Source: Micromonospora marina (GTDB lineage Bacteria > Actinomycetota > Actinomycetes > Mycobacteriales > Micromonosporaceae). Taken from it: DNA of 64,000 bases. This document shows positions 24,698 through 32,896 of the stretch, piece after piece. Both the position numbers and the translations under genes were made by a program. The stretch lies in the NCBI RefSeq assembly GCF_900091565.1, contig NZ_FMCV01000003.1, positions 1 to 64,000 on the forward strand, read 5' to 3'. Under the pieces are notes generated by a model that did no database searches, was not told the DNA's origin, and saw nothing but the letters and a program-made list of their open reading frames with translations. How positions within the stretch are numbered: position 1 is the first letter of the stretch; each line of letters opens with the position of its first letter.

Positions 24698-25762
24698 ATG
24701 AAAATCTCACGGACAGCACGCCGTCTGGGACTGGCCGCGGTCGCAGTTCTCGTCGCCTCGTTCACGATGGTCGTCGTCAACCAGGCCGGTCCGGCCTCGG
24801 CGCACGGATCGGTCACCAATCCGCCGTCACGCAACTACGGATGTTACGAGCGCTGGGGATCCGACCACCTCAACCCCACCATGGCCCAGACCGACCCGAT
24901 GTGCTGGCAGGCGTGGCAGGCCAACCCGAACACCATGTGGAACTGGAACGGCCTGTACCGCGAGAACGTCGGCGGCAACCACCAGGCCGCCGTGCCGAAC
25001 GGACAGCTGTGCAGCGGCGGTCGCACCCAGGGTGGCCTGTACGCCTCGCTCGACGCGGTCGGCGCGTGGACCGCGAAGCCGATGCCGAACAACTTCACCC
25101 TGACGCTGACCGACGGTGCTCGGCACGGCGCCGACTACATGTTGATCTACATCACCAAGCAGGGTTTCGACCCGACCACCCAGCCCCTCACCTGGAACAG
25201 CCTCGACCTGGTGCTCCGCACCGGCAGCTACCCGACCACCGGGCTCTACGAGGCGCAGGTGAACGCGGGCAACCGCACCGGGCGGCACGTCGTCTACACC
25301 ATCTGGCAGGCGGCCCACCTCGACCAGCCGTACTACCTCTGCAGTGACGTGATCTTCGGTGGCGGCGGCAACCCGCCGACGACGCCGCCGCCCACCACGC
25401 CGCCGCCGACGACCGCGCCGCCGACGACTGCGCCGCCCACAACGCCGCCGCCGGCCGGAAACGGTGCCTGCACCGCCACCTTCCGCAAGACGAACGAGTG
25501 GTCCGGTGGATTCGGCGCCGAGGTCACCGTCCGGGCCGGCAACGCCGCCATCTCCGGATGGACGGTGGCATGGAACTGGCCCAACGGCCAGAGCATCACG
25601 AACTCCTGGAACGCGACGGTCACCTCGAACGGTTCGTCGGTCACCGCGTCGAACGTCGCCTACAACGGTTCCCTGAGTGCCAACGCCACCACCAGCTTCG
25701 GCTTCAACGCCTCCTGGAACGGCACCAACTCCACACCGACCCTCACCTGCACCGCTCGGTAA
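24698..25762 (+). CDS. Secreted AA10 lytic polysaccharide monooxygenase with CBM2
   Basis: A 354-residue secreted copper enzyme. The signal peptide (residues 1-35, cleavage ...GPASA/HG) exposes H36 as the N-terminal copper ligand, and H143 in GARHGADYMLIYI is the probable second ligand of the histidine brace. The AA10 domain ends near 227. A Pro/Thr linker of PPTT repeats (about 228-252) joins a C-terminal CBM2 (about 255-354, ACTATFRKTNEWSGGFGAEV). Such enzymes cut crystalline cellulose or chitin oxidatively outside the cell; CBM2 favours cellulose. A strong terminator follows. It probably works with the GH5 cellulase at 55.9 kb. Confidence 0.94.
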   Translation: MKISRTARRLGLAAVAVLVASFTMVVVNQAGPASAHGSVTNPPSRNYGCYERWGSDHLNPTMAQTDPMCWQAWQANPNTMWNWNGLYRENVGGNHQAAVPNGQLCSGGRTQGGLYASLDAVGAWTAKPMPNNFTLTLTDGARHGADYMLIYITKQGFDPTTQPLTWNSLDLVLRTGSYPTTGLYEAQVNAGNRTGRHVVYTIWQAAHLDQPYYLCSDVIFGGGGNPPTTPPPTTPPPTTAPPTTAPPTTPPPAGNGACTATFRKTNEWSGGFGAEVTVRAGNAAISGWTVAWNWPNGQSITNSWNATVTSNGSSVTASNVAYNGSLSANATTSFGFNASWNGTNSTPTLTCTAR

Positions 25763-25771
25763 CAGCATCTG

Positions 25772-25804
25772 CGGTGGGGTGGCGCGGCACGCGCCACCCC
25801 ACCG
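25772..25804. terminator. Terminator after the LPMO gene
   Basis: CGGTGGGGTGGCGC (25772-25785) pairs over 14 bases with GCGCCACCCCACCG (25791-25804), ending about 40 bases after the stop. Confidence 0.8.
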
Positions 25805-25902
25805 TCGGCGGGGCCTGCGCGCCGCGGGCATCGCTGTGCCGGCAGTGCGTCGTCCGCTGCCCGCCGCCACCATCAGCAACCGCGACGAGGTGAAGATCGA
25901 TC

Positions 25903-26487
25903 ATGATTTCCCGGTTGGGCGTCAGCGGCTGGTACCGCAGTCGCTTCGTGTGGATCGAGGTGTGCCTGCTGGCCGCGTCGATCGGTGTGGCCGCCGTCGT
26001 CACCTCGACCAGCACGAGGACGGGTACGGCGGTCCTCCGCGAGGAGATCCTGGCCCGGATGCGTACGACCCTCGAGCAGGCGGACCCGGCACATCACCAT
26101 CACGCCGCGCACCCCGCCCCGCAGGTGACAGCCGGAGAGCAGGCCGTGCCGAAGGTCATCTGCGGAGTCCATGTCTACGGCCACGAGCCCAGCGGGGCCA
26201 GCACACTGTCCGAGGTCCGGACGATCTACGGCTTCCACCTCTGCGGTGTCGCCGAACAGAAGCGTCACTGGGACGGGGCGGTCAAACTCGTCGGCCCGGT
26301 GCTCATGGACATGACCACCGATCCTCCCGGCATCGAGGTGGTCGAGGCGACCGCCGACGTCAGGTTCGTCGACCGGCTACGGGAGATGTTCCCCGACAGG
26401 TACGAGGAACTGGCCCTCAGGGAGGCATTGCCCACATCGGAGATGGCCGACCTGCGGCGCCGCTACGACGACGCCGCCGGCCTCTGA
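25903..26487 (+). CDS. Single-pass membrane protein of unknown function
   Basis: A 194-residue protein with one N-terminal membrane segment (about residues 15-35, WIEVCLLAASIGVAAVV) and a soluble outer part. It has a HHHHAAH stretch near residue 65 and two cysteines (VICGVHVYGHE and IYGFHLCGVAE) that could form a disulfide. A GAGGTGAAG ribosome site lies before ATG 25903. No family is recognised; the His cluster could bind metal. It stands alone between a terminator and a convergent gene. Confidence 0.65.
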   Translation: MISRLGVSGWYRSRFVWIEVCLLAASIGVAAVVTSTSTRTGTAVLREEILARMRTTLEQADPAHHHHAAHPAPQVTAGEQAVPKVICGVHVYGHEPSGASTLSEVRTIYGFHLCGVAEQKRHWDGAVKLVGPVLMDMTTDPPGIEVVEATADVRFVDRLREMFPDRYEELALREALPTSEMADLRRRYDDAAGL

Positions 26488-26544
26488 CCACGCCGAGCGG
26501 CCGACACCCGCGGAACCACGGGTGACCTTGCCGGGACGGCCGCG

Positions 26545-27294
26545 TCAGCTCCAGGTGACAGCGGCCCGTGTCCGCCACAGCTCCAGGACGGCCGCGTCCC
26601 CGCGTAGCTCAAGGCGTTCGGTCCCACCCCGGTTCCACAGCAACAGGTAGAGCTCGGATGCAGGTCCCGTGACGGTCAGTTGGGCCGGCATCTCACCGGC
26701 GACCAGGCGGTGCCCGGCCGGCTCGATGTAGGTGGTCCATCTCGCGTCGACATCGGTGGGCACCAGGGCCATGCTGAGGGGTGGATCGGCCACCAGACGC
26801 CCACCGGGCCGGCCGAAGAAGCCGATGAGCAGTTCGTCGATGCCGTCGGCGGCGAAGGGCGGATCCCAGGACGGGACCGTGGAGAGCGCCGAGTCGGCAT
26901 CGGCGCGGTGTACGGCGGTCTCGTGAGCCTGGCGACGTGCCCAGAACGCCAACGGCGAGGGTGCGGGCAGAAACGTCCAGCACTCGACGTTCTCGTCAGC
27001 CGCTGCCAGCGCATCCACGAGTGCGCGGTGGCCTTCCCGGAACCGGTCCAGCAACTCGTCGTCGTCGACTGCCGCGAAGAACTCCGCCTCTTCCCGAGTG
27101 GCGTAAGGCAGGCGGCGTCCCGTGGTCACGTGGGCCCTGGCCCAGCGGTGTACCCCGCTGACGTGGTGCAGCAGGTCGCGGACCTGCCAGCCGGGGCAGG
27201 TGGGCACGTGTGCGTCCAGACCAGCCCGGCCCGCCGCCTCTGCCAGCCGGAGGCCGTCCTCTTCCAGCGCGGCAATGTGCTCGGCGATGCGCAT
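26545..27294 (-). CDS. Maleylpyruvate isomerase/DinB-type mycothiol-dependent family protein
   Basis: A 249-residue protein of the actinobacterial MDMPI (TIGR03083-type) family. The N-terminal four-helix bundle shows TCPGWQVRDLLHHVSGVHRWA with the metal-ligand histidine, and ARRQAHETAVHRADAD supplies the other ligands. A C-terminal alpha/beta domain follows (about 170-249, PAQLTVTGPASELYLLLWNR). The family includes mycothiol-dependent maleylpyruvate isomerase and many thiol transferases of unknown substrate. ATG 27294 was chosen because the homology begins there; an upstream in-frame ATG (27339) adds Arg/Ala-rich residues. The ribosome site is weak. Confidence 0.82.
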   Translation of the reverse strand: MRIAEHIAALEEDGLRLAEAAGRAGLDAHVPTCPGWQVRDLLHHVSGVHRWARAHVTTGRRLPYATREEAEFFAAVDDDELLDRFREGHRALVDALAAADENVECWTFLPAPSPLAFWARRQAHETAVHRADADSALSTVPSWDPPFAADGIDELLIGFFGRPGGRLVADPPLSMALVPTDVDARWTTYIEPAGHRLVAGEMPAQLTVTGPASELYLLLWNRGGTERLELRGDAAVLELWRTRAAVTWS

Positions 27295-27435
27295 GACGTG
27301 AGCGTTCCACGCGCCACCCGCCCTCCGCCAGGCCGGCATCGTGCCGTGGATGGTTCATCTGGCACCCCTTTCGGGCCAGGTCCCGGCAACGGTCCGTGGT
27401 GCAACCGGCGTGACAGCGGTCGATACGGTGCAGGA

Positions 27436-27681
27436 GTGGCCGAGCCGCACCCAGGCCCTGCCAAGAACCTGCAGGCGCACCCGGACGCGACCGTCGGCCT
27501 GGTCGGCGGGCCCCGGCCGGTGCGTGGTCGTGCGGCGACGGGCGACGAACGATCGCGGCTGTGGGCCCGCTGGCGCGAGATCGACAAGAATCTGCACGGC
27601 TACGCCGCACTGCGGTCGTCCGGAACCGCTGTGGTGGTTCTGATGCCTCGGTCCGTGACCTGGTTGCGCGACGACTCGTGA
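27436..27681 (+). pseudogene. Remnant of a deazaflavin-dependent nitroreductase-type protein (DUF385), C-terminal half
   Basis: The reading frame from about 27436 gives KNLQAHPDATVGLVGG, then RSRLWARWREIDKNLHGYAA and TAVVVLMPRSVTWL. This is the C-terminal half of the DUF385/Ddn-like F420-dependent family (LxxNPxVxVxV...LW...YxxYQ). The N-terminal half, with the F420-binding strands, is missing, and the DNA upstream belongs to the promoter side of the neighbouring gene. It is probably a decayed fragment, though translation from GTG 27436 is possible. Confidence 0.6.
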
Positions 27682-28056
27682 CGCAGCCCGAGCCGGCAGA
27701 CCGGTTGGCGGATCGCCGGCCTCGGGTCCGACTCCCGATGTAGGCGCACCGCACGCGTCCGGGGCGGCGACCGCGGCCTGCCCACGCCGGGCGGCCTGGT
27801 GGCCGGCCCGCTCTCGCGCCCGCTCTCGCGCCCGCTCTGCGGCGCCCTCGTCCGGTGCGCTCGGCGCCTTCGGCACCCCGGTCCAGCACCGACGTCGCCG
27901 ACCTCCACCGCGCACGACGACCGGACGTGGCGCAAGGGCTGACCGGTCGCCGATCCGGCGGTTCCGTATCCCGCAAGCAATCGATATGCTTCTATCAATG
28001 GCTCCGGCGAGGAGCCCGTCGGGACGGCATCCGCCGTTCCTCGGGAAGGAGTGCGG
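27682..28056. other. Non-coding stretch before the protease gene
   Basis: Holds a short tandem array, CCCGCTCTCGCG twice (27807-27818, 27819-27830) plus a partial third copy, and an AT-richer patch near 27975-28000 that probably carries the protease promoter. I see no gene in it. Confidence 0.4.
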
Positions 28057-29286
28057 ATGAGAGACATGTTGCGGCACGGCGCGCGGCACGCGGCGATTGC
28101 GCTCGGCGTGTGGGTGCTCGGGGCGAGCCTGCTGCCGGCGCCCGCCGCCGGGGCGGATCCGGCCCGGCCGGTGGCGCCGGCGTCGGTCCGGGCGCCGGAG
28201 GCGGACCAGTTCTCCGCCGAGGGCGTCACCACCGTGGGTGAGCTGCGCACTATCGACGCCGTCCGCGCCGCCGGCCGGCCGGGCGCGCGTCAGGTCATCC
28301 GGCACCCCGGTGCCACCTACATCAAGGTCCACTTCCGCTCCCTGCGGCTGAACGAGGGAGACCACGTCACGGTGTCCAGCCCGGACGGCCGGGAGAGCTA
28401 TCGGTACGGCCGGAGCCTCGACCGGAGGACCGGCTCGGACTACACCACCGACGGCGGTCCGGGTTTCTGGGCGATGTCCGTGACGGGGGACACCGCCGTG
28501 GTGACGCTGCACAGCGCGCGACCCGCTCGCACGGTCGTCGACGTCGACCGGTTCTGGCGCGGCTACGACCAGGCCGAGATCGCCGCGCACAACTTCTCGA
28601 CCACGTCCGTCTGCAGCACCGACGCCCGCCGGGACGTGGCCTGCTACCAGAGCACCCACCCCACCGAGTACGCCCGTGGCCGGGCGGTGGCACGACTGCT
28701 CATCGGTGGTGGCGGACTGTGCACCACCTGGCGGGTCGGGAACACCAACCGGATGCTGACCAACAAGCACTGCTTCTCGACCCAGTCCACGGTCAGCGCC
28801 AGCGAGGCGCAGTTCAACTACCAGTGCGCCACCTGCGGCGGCAACAACCCCGGCCCGGGCACGAAGGTGAGCGGTGCGACCCTCTACCGGGTGAGCAGCG
28901 GTGGCTCGGGCCAGCTGGACTACGCGCTCTACTCGGTGAACAACTTCGCCGCGATCCAGGGATTCGGCACGCTCTACCTCAGGACGACCGCGACCAGCAC
29001 CGGCACCCGGATGTACGTGCCCGGGCACGGTGACGGCAGCCCGAAGCGACTGTCGATCTACGAGGACACCCAGAACGGCGCTGTCTGCACGGTGCGTAAC
29101 GCGAACTACAACACCTGGAACATCAGCTACAGCTGCGACACCTCGGGCGGCAACTCGGGCTCCCCGGTGCTCGACGCCAATCACCGCGTCATCGCTTTGC
29201 ACCACCTCGGTGGGTGCCCGTCCAACCAGGGGGCGAAGGCACACCTCATCTACAACGAGATCGCCAGCCTGATCGACAACGGCTGA
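28057..29286 (+). CDS. Secreted trypsin-like serine protease
   Basis: A 409-residue protein with a signal peptide (about residues 1-33, ending PAPAAGA). After a propeptide or N-terminal beta domain, the chymotrypsin-fold catalytic triad is visible: H238 in NKHCFS, D288 in GQLDYALYS, S367 in TSGGNSGSPV. Several cysteine pairs (SVCSTDARRDVACY, GGLCTTW, YQCATCGG, CTVRN, YSCDTS) fit disulfides of an exported enzyme of the lysyl-endopeptidase-like group. ATG 28057 has AAGGAG 5 bases before it; the GTG at 28051 overlaps that site. It is monocistronic with a terminator after it. The role is extracellular protein digestion. Confidence 0.88.
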   Translation: MRDMLRHGARHAAIALGVWVLGASLLPAPAAGADPARPVAPASVRAPEADQFSAEGVTTVGELRTIDAVRAAGRPGARQVIRHPGATYIKVHFRSLRLNEGDHVTVSSPDGRESYRYGRSLDRRTGSDYTTDGGPGFWAMSVTGDTAVVTLHSARPARTVVDVDRFWRGYDQAEIAAHNFSTTSVCSTDARRDVACYQSTHPTEYARGRAVARLLIGGGGLCTTWRVGNTNRMLTNKHCFSTQSTVSASEAQFNYQCATCGGNNPGPGTKVSGATLYRVSSGGSGQLDYALYSVNNFAAIQGFGTLYLRTTATSTGTRMYVPGHGDGSPKRLSIYEDTQNGAVCTVRNANYNTWNISYSCDTSGGNSGSPVLDANHRVIALHHLGGCPSNQGAKAHLIYNEIASLIDNG

Positions 29287-29301
29287 CGGACGTGTCCCGG
29301 T

Positions 29302-29331
29302 GGCTCGTCGGCCGCACGCGGCGGGCGAGCC
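29302..29331. terminator. Hairpin between protease and ccdA
   Basis: GGCTCG (29302-29307) pairs with CGAGCC (29326-29331), with further pairing CCGC/GCGG inside. It lies between converging genes. Confidence 0.55.
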
Positions 29332-29359
29332 ATCGGCACGACGACGACCGGCCCGATCC

Positions 29360-30247
29360 TCAGTCGGACGGGCGACGGTCCTGCGGGGCCGGTGCTCGGC
29401 GCCGGCGCGTCAGTGTCACCCCGGTCGCCAGGGCGAGCAGCGCCAGCGCCGCCGCGGCGACGACACCCGGACCCAGCCCTGCCAGCCAGCCGCTCAGCGC
29501 TGTCTGAACGGTGCCGGCCGCGTCGATGATCGGGTCGTCCGGGTCACCTCGGCCGCTGAGGACTCGCACCTCGTACCAGCCGTACCAGGCCACGTATCCG
29601 CCGGTGACCATCAGCAGCAGGCCGGCGACGCGCCCGAGCAGCGGGGCGGCCCGCCGGGTACGGCGTACCAGTGAATCGCGGGCCAGCGCGGCCGCCAGCG
29701 CCGCGGCCCCTACCGCGAGCCCCATGCCCACCGCGTACGCCACGAACAGGCCGATTCCGGAGATCGCCGACCCGGCGCGGAAGCCGGCCACCACCACGGC
29801 CAGGAAAGGACCGATGGTGCAGCCGAGCGAGGCTACCGCGTAGGCCATGCCGAACAACACCATCGAGCCGAACCGCCGGCGGACCGCCGGTCCGGTCGCG
29901 ACGCTCGGCACGAAGGCCGGTAGTTGGCGACCGGCCAGCAGCCAGCCACCGGCCGCCAGCAGGGCGAGGCCGATAAGTATCGACACCCGGGGCAGGTGGC
30001 GGGCGACCGCGTCCGCCGCGGGAGCGGCGAGCAACCCGAACGCACCGAACACCGCGACGAACCCGAGCGTCATCGCGCCGGTCAGCGCGACCGCCCGGCC
30101 GATCGGTGCGAGCGGGGACCGTCCGGCCGCCGGCTCGTCACCGAGCACCAGCATCGACAGGTACGCGGGCAGCATCGCGAAGCCGCACGGATTGACCGCG
30201 GCGAGCAGCCCGGCGGCGACAGCGAGGCCGTACGGGGTGTCCGGCAT
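29360..30247 (-). CDS. CcdA-like cytochrome c biogenesis/thiol-disulfide membrane protein
   Basis: A 295-residue membrane protein with 6-7 helices. The redox cysteines sit in AVNPCGFAMLPAYLS (near residue 21) and in the second half in VASLGCTIGPFLAVV, the duplicated arrangement by which CcdA/DsbD-type proteins carry electrons from cytosolic thioredoxin across the membrane. ATG 30247 is only 2 bases after the stop of the thioredoxin-like gene, so the two form an operon. An upstream in-frame extension lies inside the neighbour and is not used. It probably reduces the lipoprotein thioredoxin next door. Confidence 0.9.
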   Translation of the reverse strand: MPDTPYGLAVAAGLLAAVNPCGFAMLPAYLSMLVLGDEPAAGRSPLAPIGRAVALTGAMTLGFVAVFGAFGLLAAPAADAVARHLPRVSILIGLALLAAGGWLLAGRQLPAFVPSVATGPAVRRRFGSMVLFGMAYAVASLGCTIGPFLAVVVAGFRAGSAISGIGLFVAYAVGMGLAVGAAALAAALARDSLVRRTRRAAPLLGRVAGLLLMVTGGYVAWYGWYEVRVLSGRGDPDDPIIDAAGTVQTALSGWLAGLGPGVVAAAALALLALATGVTLTRRRRAPAPQDRRPSD

Positions 30248-30249
30248 GG

Positions 30250-30837
30250 TCAGTTCAGTCCGGCGACCCGCTTGCGCAGGTCCGCCTGGGACAGCGGTCC
30301 CGAGTGCACGACGGTGCCGGCGGAGTCGAGTAGCACGTACTGCTCCTGGCTGGTCACCTTGAAGCGGCGCCACACCTGGCCGCCGTCGTCGGCCAGGTGG
30401 GGGAAGCCCTCGATGCCGGTCTCCTCGGCGAACCGCCGCATCGCCTCGTCACCGCTGCCGAGCCCGGCCACGCCGACCACGTTGACCCGGCCGGCGTTCT
30501 CCCGCTGCACGGCGGCGACCTCGTCGGCGACGCCGCGGCAGCGGCTGCACCAGGCCGCCCAGAACCACAGCACCGCGGGCTTGCCGGCGAGACTGCTGCC
30601 CGAGAACGCCCCGCCGTCGATGGTCCGCCCGGTGAACGCGAGCGTCTCCGGGACCGGCGCGTCCGTCGCGCCGCCCGCGGTCGGGGCGACAGTGGTCGGT
30701 TGCACTGTCACGTCCGGCCCGGCGCTCGTACCGTCGCGCCCCGCGGGCGGCTCGGCGGCGCCGCAGGCGGCGAGGGCGATAACGACCGCGGTCAAGGCGG
30801 CCGCACCGGGCAGAAAAGCGTTACGAGGACCGGGCAT
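30250..30837 (-). CDS. TlpA/ResA-like thioredoxin lipoprotein
   Basis: A 195-residue lipoprotein. A hydrophobic stretch ends in the lipobox ALAAC (C25), followed by a Thr/Pro-rich spacer and a thioredoxin fold with the active pair in WCSRC (C97, C100). It would keep extracytoplasmic thiols reduced, with CcdA as electron donor. The transcript looks leaderless: TAATAT (30849-30844) lies 6 bases before the ATG. It carries the shared SGTAAG direct repeat at about -35 to -52. Confidence 0.9.
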   Translation of the reverse strand: MPGPRNAFLPGAAALTAVVIALAACGAAEPPAGRDGTSAGPDVTVQPTTVAPTAGGATDAPVPETLAFTGRTIDGGAFSGSSLAGKPAVLWFWAAWCSRCRGVADEVAAVQRENAGRVNVVGVAGLGSGDEAMRRFAEETGIEGFPHLADDGGQVWRRFKVTSQEQYVLLDSAGTVVHSGPLSQADLRKRVAGLN

Positions 30838-30843
30838 GAGCGG

Positions 30844-30889
30844 ATATTAGCCCGGCCCCTGGTCGAGCAGGATTACCTGATTCTTACGT
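30844..30889 (-). promoter_or_regulatory. Leaderless promoter and SGTAAG direct-repeat box of the tlpA-ccdA operon
   Basis: On the minus strand ACGTAAG (30889-30883), 4 bases, AGGTAAT (30878-30872) form a direct repeat at 11-bp pitch. The -10 TAATAT (30849-30844) places the transcript start on the ATG at 30837. The same box precedes two other units in this region. Confidence 0.6.
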
Positions 30890-31387
30890 CTCCGCCGGTG
30901 GTCGACGGGCTGCTCGTCCTGACGTCCGGCGTCGCTGCGGACGAGGTGTGCCACGACGGAGGCGCAGCGCGTAGAGCGCGGCGCTGACCGCGAAGAACGC
31001 CGCGCTGGCCAGCAGCCAGCGGACCAGCAGCGGCTGCGGGGTCAGACCGGTCGCCGCCGTGTACGTGGCACCGCCCAGCCCGAGGATGCCGGGAAGATAG
31101 ACGAGCAGGAGCAGCCCGGAGGCGAGCGCGGGCACCCGCACGTGATTCAGCGCCGATCGGCGCCCGGGGCCGCCCAGCGCGGCGCGCAGCGCCCGGTCGA
31201 CCAGCGCGTAGAACGGGAACAGGAGCAGGTCGTGGGCGATTACCGCACCGACGAACCAGAGCAGCATCCGCCCGGCGGCCGGTTCCGCGGACAGCCGCAG
31301 AGCCACCCAGCCGGTCACCGCGAAGCAACCCAGCAGGAGCACCAGGTGCCAGGGTGCGGCGCCGTAGCCACGCCGGAACTCAGTCAT
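30884..31387 (-). CDS. Small multi-pass membrane protein of unknown function
   Basis: A 167-residue protein with about four membrane helices (WHLVLLLGCFAVTGWVALRL, MLLWFVGAVIAHDLLLFPFY, then two more) and an Arg-rich C-terminal tail. The conserved-looking AHDLLLFPFYALVDR in helix 2 has a His/Asp pair. ATG 31387 overlaps the end of the molybdenum oxidoreductase gene by 8 bases, so it is co-translated with it and may be a membrane partner or maturation factor. The family is not recognised. Confidence 0.75.
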   Translation of the reverse strand: MTEFRRGYGAAPWHLVLLLGCFAVTGWVALRLSAEPAAGRMLLWFVGAVIAHDLLLFPFYALVDRALRAALGGPGRRSALNHVRVPALASGLLLLVYLPGILGLGGATYTAATGLTPQPLLVRWLLASAAFFAVSAALYALRLRRGTPRPQRRRTSGRAARRPPAET

Positions 31388-32711
31388 CGGGCTGCTCCTC
31401 GAAGGTGATGTCACGGACCCACTTCGTGCAGTGCACGCCCGGCAGAGCCGGCACGATGACGCGGGCGGGATAGCCGTGGTCGGCCGAGAGGTCGACGCCG
31501 TTGACTCTCAGGGCGAGCAGCGAGTCGGGGTGGCGGACCTGGTTGACCTGCAACCGGGCCTGACGGAACAGGCCGCCCCGTTCCAGCGACTCGACCCGCG
31601 CCACGGCGTTGCCGGGTGCGTCGACCAGCGCCGCGAGGTCCCGTAGCCGCACCCCCGTCCAGGTCTGCGTCGTCGACCAGCCCTCGACGCAGGCGATCGG
31701 CAGGTCCGCTGTGTGCTGCGCCATCGCGAGCAGGCCGTCGCGGTCCACCTCCACCGTGCGGCTGCCGGCGCGCACCGTCAGCCGCCACTGGGTACCGGTG
31801 TCGGCGGGCCGGATACCGGCCGCGGCGGCGGTCCGGTTGACCGGGAAACCGTTCGGTCCGTCGTCGTGCTGCCGGCCCCGCGGTAGCAGCAGCGCGGTCC
31901 GGCGCAGCACCCCGTCCAGGCTCTGCCCGACGGTCAGCGCCGCCAGCAGCAGGGCGCCGCCTCCGGTCAGGGCGAGGACGCCACGCCGGCTCATCGTCGC
32001 CGGACCGGGCCGGCGGGCCACCAGCCCGTCCGGATCCGCCGGCTCCGGCACGGTCTCCTCCGTGGTCGTACGCATGAGGCGCGGGCCGCGCAGCGTGGAG
32101 ATCGTACGAGGAAGCTTGATCAGCACGTGCGCGACGAGGGCGGCGGTGAAGACCCAGGCGCCGTACCAGTGCGCGGTGTAGAAGTCGAATCCGAACAGGT
32201 AGGCGTACTGGATGTTGAGCAGCCCGGTGGCCGTCTCGAAGAGGATTCCGCCCACCAGGAGCAGCAGGGAGAGCCGTTCGAGCACCTGGGCCACGGAGCG
32301 GGCCGGCGGCCAGTCGAACAGCTTGGGTACCACTGACCAGAGTTTCGCCACGACCACTGGTACCAACACGATGCCGAGCGTCACGTGCAGTCCCTGGGTG
32401 AGCCGGAACAGCCAGGCGGGACGGGTCGGCCAGTCGAAGACGGGAGGGTGCAGCCAGCCCACGTCGCTGGGAAATGCCTGGCCGAGTCGGGGGCCGTACG
32501 CGATCCAGTCCAGAAAGCCGGTGATGATCACCAGCGGGAGCGTGGCGAGCAGGACGACGCCGAACACGGACGTCAGCCAGGGGCCACGCACCGGACTGCG
32601 CCACGCGTCGGCGGAGGCGTCGGCTCCGGGAGGGCGATGCCGCTCCAACGTGCGCCACAACCGCGCCGGGTACGCGGCAGGCGGTTCGGCAGACGGCGGG
32701 TCGGCTGGCAC
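31380..32711 (-). CDS. Membrane molybdopterin-dependent oxidoreductase (sulfite-oxidase family)
   Basis: A 443-residue protein. The N-terminal half has four to five membrane helices with histidines in GLHVTLGIV and FYTAHWYGAW, like a cytochrome b561/NapC-type membrane part. An RR-containing segment (TMSRRGVLALTGGG, about residue 240) leads into a further hydrophobic stretch. The outer domain is of the sulfite-oxidase molybdenum type, with the Mo-thiolate cysteine C341 in LPIACVEGWS and the closing GVHCTKWVRDITF. It would oxidise or reduce a small molecule or a protein thiol/sulfoxide outside the membrane, passing electrons through the heme-like part. The SGTAAG box and a TAGCGT -10 lie upstream. 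Confidence 0.85.
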   Translation of the reverse strand: MPADPPSAEPPAAYPARLWRTLERHRPPGADASADAWRSPVRGPWLTSVFGVVLLATLPLVIITGFLDWIAYGPRLGQAFPSDVGWLHPPVFDWPTRPAWLFRLTQGLHVTLGIVLVPVVVAKLWSVVPKLFDWPPARSVAQVLERLSLLLLVGGILFETATGLLNIQYAYLFGFDFYTAHWYGAWVFTAALVAHVLIKLPRTISTLRGPRLMRTTTEETVPEPADPDGLVARRPGPATMSRRGVLALTGGGALLLAALTVGQSLDGVLRRTALLLPRGRQHDDGPNGFPVNRTAAAAGIRPADTGTQWRLTVRAGSRTVEVDRDGLLAMAQHTADLPIACVEGWSTTQTWTGVRLRDLAALVDAPGNAVARVESLERGGLFRQARLQVNQVRHPDSLLALRVNGVDLSADHGYPARVIVPALPGVHCTKWVRDITFEEQPDD

Positions 32712-32763
32712 GGTTCCTCCAGTCGGCAGGGCGTCGGACCGGACGCGACGGGCTTCGTGCAGG

Positions 32764-32836
32764 ACGCTAACCGGCAGCGGAACCCTCGGGCGGGCTTTGC
32801 CGCATTACCGAAGGCTTACCGGCCGTCCCCTTACGA
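32764..32836 (-). promoter_or_regulatory. Promoter and SGTAAG direct-repeat box of the molybdenum oxidoreductase operon
   Basis: On the minus strand CGGTAAG (32821-32815), 4 bases, CGGTAAT (32810-32804) form the 11-bp-pitch repeat. A third unit, TCGTAAG, lies at 32836-32830. The -10 TAGCGT (32769-32764) predicts a start near 32757, putting the paired units at -47 to -64. Confidence 0.6.
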
Positions 32837-32884
32837 AGTGCTGACGTCGGAGCCGAACGAGCCCCGGCGGCCCCTCCGCTGACC

Positions 32885-32896
32885 TAGCGTGACGCA
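32885..32896 (+). promoter_or_regulatory. Leaderless promoter of the epimerase gene
   Basis: TAGCGT (32885-32890) is followed by 6 bases and then ATG 32897. No ribosome site is seen. Confidence 0.5.

Noticed and set aside
25369-25455. Repetitive DNA in the LPMO gene as a possible repeat element
   Set aside because: It simply encodes the Pro/Thr linker between the catalytic domain and CBM2.
27807-27830. Tandem CCCGCTCTCGCG as a CRISPR or operator array
   Set aside because: Under three 12-bp copies without spacers; most likely a slippage tract.
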